A DNA stretch of 64,000 nucleotides from Hungatella sp. UBA4396 (GCA_002389905.1 DGRE01000071.1:1-64000), one strand, 5' to 3'. Shown: positions 1-8,782, counted from the stretch's first letter. Made by a program: numbers and translations. The notes: generated by a model from the letters alone, not told the origin.

Positions 1-82
1 CAATTATTTCTCTACCCTATTTCAGCTATTTGATAAATTTATTTCAATATACGTGATAGATTCCCGCCAATTATCATACTAT

Positions 83-101
83 GGAACATAAAGCATGTTC
101 C
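83..101. repeat. 19-bp inverted repeat upstream of the GMC locus
   Basis: Two perfect 7-bp arms (GGAACAT and ATGTTCC) are separated by 5 bp, about 70 bp upstream of the first start codon in the window. Size and position fit an operator, but no regulator gene is visible here and the left edge of the window hides the upstream gene. No convincing -35/-10 pair could be fixed around it. Its regulatory role is inference. Confidence 0.4.
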
Positions 102-169
102 TAAAACCGATTCTTATAACCCGTGTTATTCAGGAGCATGATAAATGCTGGTAAAAGGCAGGTGGGTAA

Positions 170-786
170 ATGGATTTGATATTTTATGCTTCAACGGGCA
201 GGGTATTGTATGAAAAGACCATATATGAATATCTGACAAACACCTTTAAAGCTTTTGCTGATGCCGTCATACCCCGTTCCCCGGAATTGACGCAGCAGTA
301 TGGCAGGGTACAGTATTACGGCGCATTGGACTTATATACAGGCGAATTCATTATTTTATCTCTTGACAGCCTGGTGGTTCCTTTGGCATTGCCTGTGGCA
401 GAGACTTTAAATATAGCTGCGGAGCAGCTTCTCTACCGGGAGGGGGAGGAGGGAAAACAGAAGAGGAGACCTCGGGTTCTGCTGCCTTTTTAAACCTTTC
501 GCCAATGGAACGTCTTCAGGTTATCAGTATGCTGTTTCAGCCGGAGGGAATTGCCTATTTTCCGGCCCTGGACCAGACCAGCCAGGAAGAGGTATTCTTT
601 GTCATTCCTTCCCTGACCAGATTATCTATGATGGGATATTACTCCGAATGGTCGGGGTATGGTTCTACCCGTATGAATCCGCCTGACCAGAGAAGTCTGG
701 AATATTACCCTGCAAGCTGGGAACAAGTGGGATATCCAGGGCCTTCTCCAGGCTATCGTTTGGCAGGGGCATACAGCTACACATAA
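170..786 (+). CDS. Gluconate 2-dehydrogenase subunit 3-like protein, split by a -1 frameshift
   Basis: Two frames together make one protein of about 205 residues. The first (170-493, 107 aa) has an N-terminal region around 'AFADAVIPRSP'. The second opens before its first ATG at 505 and contains 'LSPMERLQ' and 'MGYYSEWSGYG', which I recognise from the small subunit of gluconate-dehydrogenase-type flavoenzymes (subunit 3 family). The frames join by a single -1 step in the G/A-rich stretch 441-460, which includes the heptamer GGGAAAA at 451-457 in the phase needed for tandem slippage. The gene ends 54 bp before the GMC oxidoreductase, which is the expected partner. It is either a broken gene, a sequencing or assembly indel, or a programmed frameshift, and the sequence alone cannot decide. 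Start 170 follows an AGGTGG-like ribosome site. Confidence 0.6.
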
Positions 787-840
787 GAAAGGGTCAATTG
801 CCTGACGGAGAGGAAAATAGAATGAGGATAGGAGAAAAGC

Positions 841-2553
841 ATGAGCAACGGATATGATGCAGATGTAATTATAATCGGTGCAGGCGGAGGCGGCGCTGTT
901 GTAGCCAAAGAGCTGGGAGAAAAGGGCCTTAAGGTGCTGGTTATGGAGGCTGGACCCTGGTATGGCAATAAGCAGTGGCCTGAACCTAACCAGAAACCGG
1001 GAGGGATAGGGAGCTCCAGCTATGAAGATCTGGATATTGACTTATTAAAGGGAAGTTTTACGGATTTGGAAGATGATATGAATGATACCATTACCGGGAA
1101 ATTCCGCTGGGGCCCCGCCAACAGGGACCGGAGCCCTTGGATGAGAGTTCATCAGGAGGGAGGATACACCTGGCAAAATGCAGGAGTGGGAGGAACTACC
1201 CTTTCTTACTTTGCAAATTCCCCCAGGGCTTATCCCAGGGCCTTTGAGCAGGATTGGCCCATTTCCTATGAAGAAATGATCCCTTACTACGAAAAGGTGG
1301 AAAGCACTCTGCCTGTCCATCCGGCTACAGGAACCTCTAAAGAGGATATATTTTACTATGGACTGAAAAAAGCAGGCTGGAATTATACTGATGCCGTGAA
1401 TTTGACAGAGCCGGGATACCGGCCTCAGCCCAATGCCATACTTCGCATTAACCCTCTTTTAAATGATCCTGATTTTGACCTGCAAAATAACAATTCTGTC
1501 GGATGCACCTTAAGAGGGCACTGTATAAACGGATGTAAAACCGGCCCAACTGTGGATAGTGTTGCCAAGCGGTCTACTTTAGTAAGCTACATCCCTTTAG
1601 CCCTTGCAACTGGAAATGTAGAGATACGTCCCAATACCTTTGTGACCCGGATTCATATGGAGGAAAATCAGACAGAGGGAGTGTATGTGGATCGTATTAC
1701 ATGGAGAAATACCTGGACAGGAGAGACGGGAGAGCTGAGGGCAAAGGTCATTGTCATGGCAGGAGGTGCCATAGAAACTCCGCGGCTATGGCTCAATTCC
1801 GGACTGCCGGCAAATGAATGGGTGGGGAAAGGCTTGACAAACCATGCCTTTGATTGTATATCCGGTATCTTTTCAGAAGAAAGCCTGATGAATGCCATAG
1901 GAATGTCTGACATAAAGCCATTTGTAGGCCAGACGTCTGCGGCCAGGTTTGATCATCCGGGATTGGGTGTAATGGAACCCTTTGGAATGGGTCCCGGAAT
2001 ATATTCTATTATCAATTATGGACTTAGCCAGAAGGGCTATTATTTTCAAAACAGTCCAGATGAGGCAGAGCCCTGGGACTTAGAAGGGATGGTTGTGGGA
2101 GAACTGCTGAAGGAGTTTATGAGAAACTATCAAAGAACTCTCTGCATTGCCATTTTTACAGATGACGAGGTGAATCAGAGTAATAGTATTACTCTGGACC
2201 CGGTTTTAATGGATGAAAACGGATTTATTCCAGTTGTTACATACCACATGAGTGAGGGAGACAAAGAAAGAAGAGACAGTCTGGCCCGAATCGCAGCCCG
2301 GTCCATGAGACTGGCAGGAGCAGAAGTTATTACCCGTGCTAACTGGCCCTCCGATATATATCTTCATATCATGAGCACCATGCGCATGGGATATGTGACT
2401 GATGCCAATTGCGAGGCTTATGATGTGAAACATCTGTTCATTGCAGACAACAGCGTTTTATCCAATGGCATAGGAGGCCCTAATCCTACCCTGACAACAC
2501 AGGCTCTTGCAACCCGGACATCGGAAAAGATCATAGAAAAATATTTCAGCTAA
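841..2553 (+). CDS. GMC-family FAD-dependent oxidoreductase (gluconate/sugar dehydrogenase-like)
   Basis: The 570-residue protein opens with an FAD-binding Rossmann motif (VIIIGAGGGG, residues 9-18, then a beta strand ending VMEAG). It ends with the GMC C-terminal signature: His509 in 'HIMSTMRMG' and Asn548 in 'GGPNPTLTT' match the usual catalytic His/Asn pair, and 'LFIADNSV' precedes them. GMC enzymes oxidise alcohols or sugars at FAD. The version paired with a subunit-3 protein resembles membrane-linked gluconate/2-keto-gluconate dehydrogenases. No secretion signal or cytochrome subunit is seen, so the electron acceptor is unknown. A clear AGGAG ribosome site lies 6 bases before the ATG. 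The upstream partner gene is frameshifted, so the complex may not be functional as sequenced. Family assignment is firm, substrate is not. Confidence 0.85.
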   Translation: MSNGYDADVIIIGAGGGGAVVAKELGEKGLKVLVMEAGPWYGNKQWPEPNQKPGGIGSSSYEDLDIDLLKGSFTDLEDDMNDTITGKFRWGPANRDRSPWMRVHQEGGYTWQNAGVGGTTLSYFANSPRAYPRAFEQDWPISYEEMIPYYEKVESTLPVHPATGTSKEDIFYYGLKKAGWNYTDAVNLTEPGYRPQPNAILRINPLLNDPDFDLQNNNSVGCTLRGHCINGCKTGPTVDSVAKRSTLVSYIPLALATGNVEIRPNTFVTRIHMEENQTEGVYVDRITWRNTWTGETGELRAKVIVMAGGAIETPRLWLNSGLPANEWVGKGLTNHAFDCISGIFSEESLMNAIGMSDIKPFVGQTSAARFDHPGLGVMEPFGMGPGIYSIINYGLSQKGYYFQNSPDEAEPWDLEGMVVGELLKEFMRNYQRTLCIAIFTDDEVNQSNSITLDPVLMDENGFIPVVTYHMSEGDKERRDSLARIAARSMRLAGAEVITRANWPSDIYLHIMSTMRMGYVTDANCEAYDVKHLFIADNSVLSNGIGGPNPTLTTQALATRTSEKIIEKYFS

Positions 2554-2637
2554 ACAGTGATCCGGACAATTCATAGAATATGATTTCTAAAATATGGCAT
2601 ACTACCCATAAAATCATACTTTATTTTGGAGGTAACT

Positions 2638-4551
2638 ATGTCAGAAGCGGTTTTAGAAAAGACAGAGGGGCGTGTAAGCTACCATGATTCTGTAGAAGAA
2701 ATGCTGGTGAGAATCAGGGATGACGGCTTGTCAAGCGTGTTTTCCAGATGGGATGAACAGGAGAAAATACGGTGTAAATTTTGCCTGCAGGGACTGAGCT
2801 GCCAGCTGTGCACCAACGGCCCTTGCAGGATCAACGAACAGAAGGGACCGGATAAGGGAGTCTGCGGAATCGGCCCTGATGCTATGGCAATGAGAAACCT
2901 TCTCATGAGAAATATTATGGGAGCGGCTACCTATGCCCATCACGCATACGAAGCATTCCGGACCTTAAAGGAAACTGGAAAAGGGAATACAGTTTTCCAG
3001 ATCACAGATGTTGAGAAATTAAAATGGATGTGTGAAAAAACCGGAATCAATACCGATCAGGATGTGAACCAGATGGCCGTCTGTCTGGCAGAATTCCTTG
3101 ACAAGGAAATGAAAGTGAACCCGGATGAAGAAAGCGTCATGGTAGAGGTCTTTTCCCCGAAGAAGCGGAAACAAATATGGAAGGACTTAAACATTTACCC
3201 CACAGGCGTGGAGCATGAGGTGCAAAACTGCATTGCAAGCTGTCTTACCAATGTGGATGGCGATTACGTTTCCCTGGCAACAAAAGCCCTGCGCTTAGGT
3301 CTGTCCACCATTTATACGGCACAGATCGGCCTGGAAATGACCCAGGACATTTTATTCGGAACCCCCATGCCTCATGAGGTGGATGTGGATTTGGGGATTA
3401 TGGACCCTGATTATGTCAACATTGCATTTAACGGACATCAGCCATGGATCGGAGTGGCCACTTTGCAGAAAGCGAAGATGGAAAAATATCAGGAAATGGC
3501 CAAAAATGCGGGGGCAAAGGGAATCCATATCGTAGGCTCCATTGAAACAGGACAGGAAATGCTGCAGCGCTTTGAAGTGGATGATGTGTTTGTGGGCCTT
3601 ATGGGAAACTGGCTGTCCATTGAGCCGTTTTTAGCAACAGGAACCGTAGACGCATTTGTCATGGAAGAAAACTGTTCTCCGCCGGATATTGACCAGTATG
3701 CGGAAAAATATCAGGTTGCCCTGGTCAGCGTCAGCACCATTATCGGCGTTCCCGGAACAGCCCACAAGATGCCATATTATCCCCAAAAGGCAGAAGAGAT
3801 GGCTGAAACATGCATCAACGTTGCCATTGAGAACTTTAAGAAGAGACATAAGCAGATCAAACCAATGGTTCCTCAATACAAGCAGAAAGCCATTGCCGGA
3901 TTTTCCACGGAAGCAGTGCTGGGTGCCATTGGAAATGATTTGAATAACCTGGTGGATGTGATTGCAAAGGGCCAGCTAAAGGGAATTGTGGCTCTGGCTA
4001 ACTGCTCCACTTTAAGAAACGGACCCCAGGACTGGAATACAGTTAATCTGACAAAAGAGCTGATTAAAAGAGACATCCTTGTGGTGGCAGGAGGCTGCGG
4101 AAACCACGGTCTTGAGGTTGCGGGAATGTGCAATCTGGATGCCATTGACCAGGCGGGAAAGGGCTTGCAGGGCGTGTGCAGGGCTTTGGGAATTCCTCCG
4201 GTATTGAGCTTTGGAACCTGTACGGATACAGGAAGAGTTTCCATGCTTGTGACGGCCCTGGCCGACCATCTGGATGCGGATATTGCTGATCTTCCCATTG
4301 CGGTTACAGCACCGGAATGGATGGAGCAGAAGGCAACCATAGACGGTCTGTTTGCAGTGGCCTATGGAGCCTATACTCATCTTTCCCCCACCCCCTTTAT
4401 TACAGGAGCCCCAAGGCTTGTCAAACTGCTTACAGAGGATGTGGAAGGCCTGACCGGAGGCAAGGTGGCCCTGGGAGATGATCCGGTACAGGTGGCTAAG
4501 GACATTGAAGAACACATTATGAAGAAAAGAAAGAAAATGGGCCTTTCGTAA
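2638..4551 (+). CDS. cooS: CooS-family protein (carbon monoxide dehydrogenase scaffold) lacking a C-cluster cysteine
   Basis: The 637-residue protein has the length and order of anaerobic CO dehydrogenase. Start 2638 is chosen because GGAGG at 2628-2632 sits 5 bases before this ATG; an in-frame TTG at 2626 overlaps that site. Cys55, Cys58, Cys63 and Cys76 form the B-cluster set. Cys46-x2-Cys49 would hold the D-cluster, and this short spacing is known from [2Fe-2S] D-cluster enzymes. C-cluster ligands are visible as His267, Cys346, Cys456, Cys487 and Cys528, with Lys565 as the acid-base lysine. The usual 'CCTGNE' motif, however, reads 'IETGQE' at 302-307, so the ligand equivalent to Cys295 of CODH-II is Glu303. 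This is the hallmark of the CooS-V type, reported to carry an Fe-S-O hybrid cluster, to be inactive with CO and to turn over hydroxylamine slowly. No cooF, cooC or acs gene is adjacent. The scaffold call is firm. CO activity is doubtful. Confidence 0.88.
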   Translation: MSEAVLEKTEGRVSYHDSVEEMLVRIRDDGLSSVFSRWDEQEKIRCKFCLQGLSCQLCTNGPCRINEQKGPDKGVCGIGPDAMAMRNLLMRNIMGAATYAHHAYEAFRTLKETGKGNTVFQITDVEKLKWMCEKTGINTDQDVNQMAVCLAEFLDKEMKVNPDEESVMVEVFSPKKRKQIWKDLNIYPTGVEHEVQNCIASCLTNVDGDYVSLATKALRLGLSTIYTAQIGLEMTQDILFGTPMPHEVDVDLGIMDPDYVNIAFNGHQPWIGVATLQKAKMEKYQEMAKNAGAKGIHIVGSIETGQEMLQRFEVDDVFVGLMGNWLSIEPFLATGTVDAFVMEENCSPPDIDQYAEKYQVALVSVSTIIGVPGTAHKMPYYPQKAEEMAETCINVAIENFKKRHKQIKPMVPQYKQKAIAGFSTEAVLGAIGNDLNNLVDVIAKGQLKGIVALANCSTLRNGPQDWNTVNLTKELIKRDILVVAGGCGNHGLEVAGMCNLDAIDQAGKGLQGVCRALGIPPVLSFGTCTDTGRVSMLVTALADHLDADIADLPIAVTAPEWMEQKATIDGLFAVAYGAYTHLSPTPFITGAPRLVKLLTEDVEGLTGGKVALGDDPVQVAKDIEEHIMKKRKKMGLS

Positions 4552-4567
4552 TAAACCATAGATTTAA

Positions 4568-4610
4568 GGGCATTATTTCGTGCAGAAATGCAGGGAATAG
4601 TGCCTTTTTT
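4568..4610 (+). terminator. Rho-independent terminator after cooS
   Basis: A stem of about 11-12 bp with G-U pairs (GGGCATTATTTC against GGGAATAGTGCC) and a small internal TGCA/TGCA stem is followed by six Ts. It lies 17 bp after the cooS stop. Confidence 0.75.
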
Positions 4611-4968
4611 GAATAGGGATTGAGAAATGACAGAGAAACGGATTTAGTAGATAGTGCCTGCCCAATCTGATTTTCTGAATAAACCACATAAAATCTACGC
4701 ATTAATTTTAAGTTTTCTACAGAAAATCATTCAGATGAAACTTCTCCCCAAGTTAGGGTAAATTATTTCGTAACATTATTAACAATCAATCCCAAAACGG
4801 AAACAGTGGTAAAACCCCACAAGCTACGGCGCTCCAGTGCCACAGAATAAAGGGAATAGGATTTTACTGATTTCTGATAAGCGACACTTGCATAAAGCAA
4901 AGGTCGTTTTTAAGCATATCTTGAAGGTTGGATTGTATTAAGAAAATACTTTAAATTGTTTGAAATGG

Positions 4969-4997
4969 TTGACAAAAGAAAAAAAACGACTTACGCT
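4969..4997 (+). promoter_or_regulatory. Candidate hsdM promoter
   Basis: A perfect TTGACA (4969-4974) is followed after 17 bp by TACGCT, a weak match to the -10 consensus. The initiating transcript would include the inverted repeat at 5001-5036. Only the -35 box is convincing. Confidence 0.35.
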
Positions 4998-5000
4998 TAC

Positions 5001-5036
5001 ATCCAGCGATAGTATAAATGCATTAAATCGCTGGAT
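5001..5036. repeat. Inverted repeat in the hsdM leader
   Basis: Perfect 10-bp arms (5001-5010 ATCCAGCGAT and 5027-5036) are separated by 16 bp and lie about 30 bp before the hsdM start codon. They could be a repressor operator or a leader hairpin controlling R-M expression. No cognate controller gene is identified. RhuM downstream is one possible DNA-binding partner, which is speculation. Confidence 0.5.
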
Positions 5037-5066
5037 AATTAACAAAAGTTAAAGGAGGGATATGTA

Positions 5067-6662
5067 ATGGAAAACAGGGGTCAAAACACACAAGATCTAT
5101 ATCAAGCGCTATGGAATTCTGCAGACATATTGCGTTCAAAGATGGATGCATCGGAATATAAAACATATTTATTAGCATTGATATTTTACAAATATTTATC
5201 AGATCAAATGTTATATTATGTTTCAGGTGAGTTGGAGGAGCAGACGGAGGATATAAAAAAGGCGGATAGACTCTATGAAGAAACTTACTATAATGGTGAG
5301 TTACAGGAAGCGTTAATCGATAATGTGAGAGAAGAATTTGCCTATTCCATTAAACCACAGCTTACATTTTCCAGGCTTGTGGATTCGATATATGAAGGAG
5401 CCTTTCAGTTGGAGCATCTGGCTCAGGCCTTTCGTGATATTGAGGCGTCAAGCGAAATGTATGAAAACTTGTTTGAAGATGTTGACTTATATTCTAAAAA
5501 GTTAGGAAATATACCACAGAAAGCGAATCAGACAATCAGTGAAGTAATGAAGCAGTTAGCAATGCTTGATTTAGCTGGTTATAATGGAGATATGCTCGGG
5601 GATGCATATGAATATTTGATCGGTCAGTTTGCTTCGGATTCTGGGAAAAAGGCAGGGGAGTTTTATACACCACAGCCTGTAGCAAAGCTAATGACTCGAA
5701 TTGTGCTTCATGGTAGAGAAAATAAAAAAGGATTCAGTGTATATGATGCAACCATGGGGTCCGGATCTTTATTGTTAAATGTGAAGAGATATACAAACGA
5801 ACCTAATACGGTTAACTATTTTGGACAGGAGTTAAATACTTCAACTTACAATCTGGCGCGTATGAATATGATTCTTCATGGTGTTTCAATTGAAAATCAA
5901 CATTTACATAATGCAGATACATTAGACCAAGACTGGCCAACGGAAGAGCCGACAAACTTTGACGCGGTGCTTATGAACCCGCCTTATTCTGCTAAATGGG
6001 GGGCTGAAAAAGGATTTTTACAAGATCCTCGTTTTTCAAATTATGGTGTGTTGGCACCTAAGTCAAAAGCTGATTTTGCTTTTCTCTTGCATGGGTTTTA
6101 TCATCTAAGAGATAGTGGGGTAATGGCAATTGTTTTGCCGCATGGAGTTTTATTTAGAGGAAATGCAGAGGGGACAATAAGAAAGATTTTGTTGGAAATG
6201 GGAGCAATTGATACTGTAATAGGTATGCCATCAAATATATTTTATAATACAAGCATCCCAACAACCGTTATCATTCTTAAAAAGTCCAGAGTTAAGAAGG
6301 ATGTTTTATTTATTGATGCATCGAAATGTTTTGATAAAGGTAAGAATCAAAACACAATGACTGAGGAACATATTCAGAAGATTTTAGATGCATATATTGA
6401 GAGGAAAGATATTGATAAGTTTGCCCATGTGGCAGTCTTTGAAGAAATAGTAGGTAATGACTATAATCTCAATATTCCTCGATATGTTGATAGTTTTGAA
6501 GAGGAAGAGCAGGTGGATATTGTTGCTCTATGTAAGGAAATGAAAGAAATAGACAAGGAGATTGAAAAAGCAGAAAGTGAACTGTTGTCCATGTTGGGAG
6601 AACTGGCAGTTACGGATGAGAATCGGGACGTGATTGAGGCTATGATGGAGGTGTTCCGATGA
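5067..6662 (+). CDS. hsdM: Type I restriction-modification system methyltransferase subunit HsdM
   Basis: The 531-residue adenine-N6 DNA methyltransferase forms the M2S1 methylase and, with HsdR, the restriction complex. An N-terminal helical domain (about 1-150) precedes the SAM-binding fold, with motif I 'DATMGSGSLL' at 227-236 and catalytic motif IV 'NPPY' at 304-307. A C-terminal acidic helical tail follows. The start has AGGAGGG 7-8 bases upstream. The stop overlaps the hsdS start as ATGA, so the two are translationally coupled. It stands at the head of the island after a long AT-rich leader and lies outside the invertible region, so it keeps its expression whichever hsdS allele is in place. 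Confidence 0.95.
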   Translation: MENRGQNTQDLYQALWNSADILRSKMDASEYKTYLLALIFYKYLSDQMLYYVSGELEEQTEDIKKADRLYEETYYNGELQEALIDNVREEFAYSIKPQLTFSRLVDSIYEGAFQLEHLAQAFRDIEASSEMYENLFEDVDLYSKKLGNIPQKANQTISEVMKQLAMLDLAGYNGDMLGDAYEYLIGQFASDSGKKAGEFYTPQPVAKLMTRIVLHGRENKKGFSVYDATMGSGSLLLNVKRYTNEPNTVNYFGQELNTSTYNLARMNMILHGVSIENQHLHNADTLDQDWPTEEPTNFDAVLMNPPYSAKWGAEKGFLQDPRFSNYGVLAPKSKADFAFLLHGFYHLRDSGVMAIVLPHGVLFRGNAEGTIRKILLEMGAIDTVIGMPSNIFYNTSIPTTVIILKKSRVKKDVLFIDASKCFDKGKNQNTMTEEHIQKILDAYIERKDIDKFAHVAVFEEIVGNDYNLNIPRYVDSFEEEEQVDIVALCKEMKEIDKEIEKAESELLSMLGELAVTDENRDVIEAMMEVFR

Positions 6663-7795
6663 AAAATGAAAATGTGCCTGAAATCAGGTTTAAGGGGTTT
6701 GTTGACGCTTGGGAACAGCGTAAGCTTAAAGATCTTGCTGAGTTTAATCCTAAATCGACGTTACCATATGAATTTGAATATGTTGATTTGGAATCGGTTG
6801 TAGGTACTGATTTAGTTTCTCACCGTACTGAATTGAAAGAGTCTTCACCATCTCGCGCTCAACGGTTGGCACAGCGTGGCGATGTCTTTTATCAAACGGT
6901 TCGTCCTTATCAAAAGAATAACTATTTGTATGACTTGCCTTATAACAACTATGTTTTCTCAACAGGTTATGCACAGATGCGACCAAGTATTGATAGCTAT
7001 TTCCTGTTTAGTCACATACAAGAAGAGCAATTCGTTAAGGACGTTTTAGATAGAAGTACAGGTACAAGCTATCCTGCAATCAAATCAAATGACTTAGCAG
7101 AAATTGAAATCAAAGTACCTGTTGATAGTGGTGAACAGGAGAAAGTGGGATCATTCTTTCGTACACTCGACGACACTATCGCTCTTCATAAGGGACAGTT
7201 AGATAAGCTTAAGCTACTGAAAAAGAGCTGTTTACAGCAGATGTTCCCAAAAAATGGAGAAAAAGTTCCCAGAATAAGATTTGCTGACTTTCATGGAGAA
7301 TGGGAAGAGCGTAAGGTTTCTGAAATAGCTCCATTACAAAGAGGATTTGATCTACCAGTTTCTGGTATGATTACAGGTGGATATCCAGTTGTAATGTCAA
7401 ATGGCATAGGTGGATATCATAATAAATATAAAGTAAAAGGACCGGGGGTTGTTACAGGGAGGTCTGGTACAATTGGTAAAATGCAGTATATAGAATGTGA
7501 TTATTGGCCACATAATACGGCTTTGTGGGTAACAAGTTTTAAGAATAGTATTCCGAAGTATATATACTATATGTATCAAAAATTAGATTTATCAAAGTAT
7601 GGAACTGGAAGTGGTGTTCCAACATTAAATAGAAATGATGTCCATGACTGTGTGATTCCAATACCAAAAACAGAAGAACAAATAAAAATTACAGAGCACT
7701 TATCAAATCTTGACAACCTTATCACTCTTCATGCAGGAAGAATTACCGAACTGAAAAAATTCAAAAAGATATGTCTTCAAAAAATGTTGATATGA
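6659..7795 (+). CDS. hsdS: Type I restriction specificity subunit HsdS (expressed allele)
   Basis: The 378-residue subunit has two target-recognition domains, each followed by a conserved helical spacer. The first half opens with 'DAWEQRKL', and a matching 'GEWEERKV' opens the second near residue 215. The central spacer ('LHKGQLDKLKLLKKSCLQQ') and the C-terminal one ('LHAGRITELKKFKKICLQK') form the coiled-coil arms that set domain spacing. It is coupled to hsdM by a 4-base overlap. Both recognition domains lie between repeats that recur inverted in the second hsdS copy downstream, so the allele seen is one of several this locus can assemble. DNA specificity cannot be read from sequence. Confidence 0.93.
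   Translation: MKNENVPEIRFKGFVDAWEQRKLKDLAEFNPKSTLPYEFEYVDLESVVGTDLVSHRTELKESSPSRAQRLAQRGDVFYQTVRPYQKNNYLYDLPYNNYVFSTGYAQMRPSIDSYFLFSHIQEEQFVKDVLDRSTGTSYPAIKSNDLAEIEIKVPVDSGEQEKVGSFFRTLDDTIALHKGQLDKLKLLKKSCLQQMFPKNGEKVPRIRFADFHGEWEERKVSEIAPLQRGFDLPVSGMITGGYPVVMSNGIGGYHNKYKVKGPGVVTGRSGTIGKMQYIECDYWPHNTALWVTSFKNSIPKYIYYMYQKLDLSKYGTGSGVPTLNRNDVHDCVIPIPKTEEQIKITEHLSNLDNLITLHAGRITELKKFKKICLQKMLI
6705..6724. repeat. Outer inverted repeat IR-A, left copy
   Basis: A 20-bp sequence coding for the conserved 'AWEQRK' start of the first recognition domain. It recurs exactly, inverted, at 10015-10034. Recombination between the copies would exchange the whole variable part of hsdS and flip the recombinase gene. 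Confidence 0.85.
7163..7304. repeat. Central inverted repeat IR-B, left copy
   Basis: A 142-bp stretch coding for the central conserved spacer of hsdS. Its inverse at 9405-9546 has the same length and differs at only three positions by my alignment. Recombination here would swap only the second recognition domain. Confidence 0.88.
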
Positions 7796-7803
7796 TTTTC
7801 ACA

Positions 7804-7840
7804 ACAAAGGTCCCAAGAAGATATTCTCGGGACTTTTGTT
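7804..7840 (+). terminator. Terminator after hsdS
   Basis: The stem GTCCCAAGAA/TTCTCGGGAC has one mismatch and a GATA loop, followed by a short T-rich run, just past the hsdS stop. It separates the hsdMS transcript from the convergent recombinase gene. Confidence 0.55.
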
Positions 7841-7858
7841 ACAAAAACATATGTATAG

Positions 7859-8782
7859 TTATAAGCTTGCCAAATACCTCATCACCTTATCATTATCTTG
7901 GTTTTCAAGTTCCTGTATTATATGAAGATAAGTTTGTTGTGTTGTTGTCATATTTGAATGTCCAAGCCTTCTTGCAACACTTGCAATAGATACTCCGGCA
8001 AATAGCAATAAAGAGGCATGAGTATGTCTCAATCCATGAATTGATATGGTAGATATCCCTGCATTGGCGCAATACCTAGCAAGTTTAGTATTTATTGTTG
8101 AATTAAATACTCTAGCAGAAACAAATATAGGCTGTCCTGGTTCTACTTTATTAACCAATTGTGAAAATTGCATTGCCGTTTGCCAATCTAATTGGATTTT
8201 ACGTTTTGACGAAGGATTTTTTGTTGGCTGAAATCCACCTGAAGGATTTTTGTAGTTCCAATTCTTGTTAATCGATAATGTTTGATTTGCAAAATCGAAA
8301 TCAGCAGGAGTAATCCCTAATGCTTCTGAAAAACGAATGCCAGTTTTTGCAATCAATAAAATCAACCAGTCATCACTAATTGCGTCACTTAATGTCAATT
8401 GATTAAGCAATAGACGTAATTCATACTGATTAAGAAATTTGTTTTTTTTAGGAACAGGCGTTTTTCCTTTGATTACTACCTTTCTGGTAGGATCTTTCTT
8501 AATAATCCCCTCATCAAGGGCATCTAATATGGCCCCTTTGATTTGATGGTGAAAATCAAGAGTTGTTTGCTTTTCATGTGTTTGTGCATAATCATTGAGT
8601 AATTTCTGGTATGATTTTCGGTCTAATTCCTTCATAACAAGAAAAGGCGCCAATTCAAGAATCTTTTGCTGTGTAATGATATACTTTCGCAGCGTTACAG
8701 GTCGAATGGCCCCTACTTTGTATAACTCTACCCATTCTTTAAAATACTCATGAAAAAGTTTGTTCTCTTTAATGTGTTTCAT
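7859..8782 (-). CDS. Tyrosine recombinase (probable HsdS-inverting integrase)
   Basis: The 307-residue recombinase has an N-terminal helical core-binding domain and a C-terminal catalytic domain. Catalytic residues are visible: Arg in 'TGIRFSEAL' (about 147), His249 and Arg252 in 'HGLRH', His275 in 'LGHSN' and nucleophile Tyr285 in 'TYLH'. The start at 8782 is preferred over a longer frame because AGGAGG lies just upstream. It sits between two oppositely oriented hsdS genes and inside both repeat pairs, in the same direction as the silent hsdS. This is the arrangement seen where such enzymes invert hsdS segments in streptococci and Bacteroidales. It would turn round with each inversion. A phage integrase is the alternative, but no other phage gene is present. 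Confidence 0.88.
   Translation of the reverse strand: MKHIKENKLFHEYFKEWVELYKVGAIRPVTLRKYIITQQKILELAPFLVMKELDRKSYQKLLNDYAQTHEKQTTLDFHHQIKGAILDALDEGIIKKDPTRKVVIKGKTPVPKKNKFLNQYELRLLLNQLTLSDAISDDWLILLIAKTGIRFSEALGITPADFDFANQTLSINKNWNYKNPSGGFQPTKNPSSKRKIQLDWQTAMQFSQLVNKVEPGQPIFVSARVFNSTINTKLARYCANAGISTISIHGLRHTHASLLLFAGVSIASVARRLGHSNMTTTQQTYLHIIQELENQDNDKVMRYLASL

Larger units (their letters stand above)
4611..5066. other. AT-rich intergenic region before the R-M operon
   Basis: No open frame here looks coding on either strand. The right half holds a candidate promoter and a 10-bp-arm inverted repeat, listed separately. Base composition drops sharply towards the hsd genes, consistent with the left edge of an acquired island, but I see no tRNA or clear attachment site. 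Confidence 0.5.

Noticed and set aside
2626..2640. TTG at 2626 as the cooS start
   Set aside because: It lies 2 bases before and partly within the GGAGG ribosome site that serves ATG 2638.
3873..4515. Long open frames on the minus strand inside the cooS gene (up to 167 codons)
   Set aside because: They lie wholly within a firmly identified gene, have no ribosome sites and no family motifs, and reflect codon bias of the real frame.
2638..4551. Reading the cooS gene as evidence for CO-dependent or Wood-Ljungdahl metabolism
   Set aside because: One essential C-cluster cysteine is missing and no acs, cooF or cooC gene is nearby.
7859..8782. The tyrosine recombinase as a prophage integrase
   Set aside because: There are no phage genes or attachment-like ends in the window. 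Its position inside nested hsdS inverted repeats explains it better.
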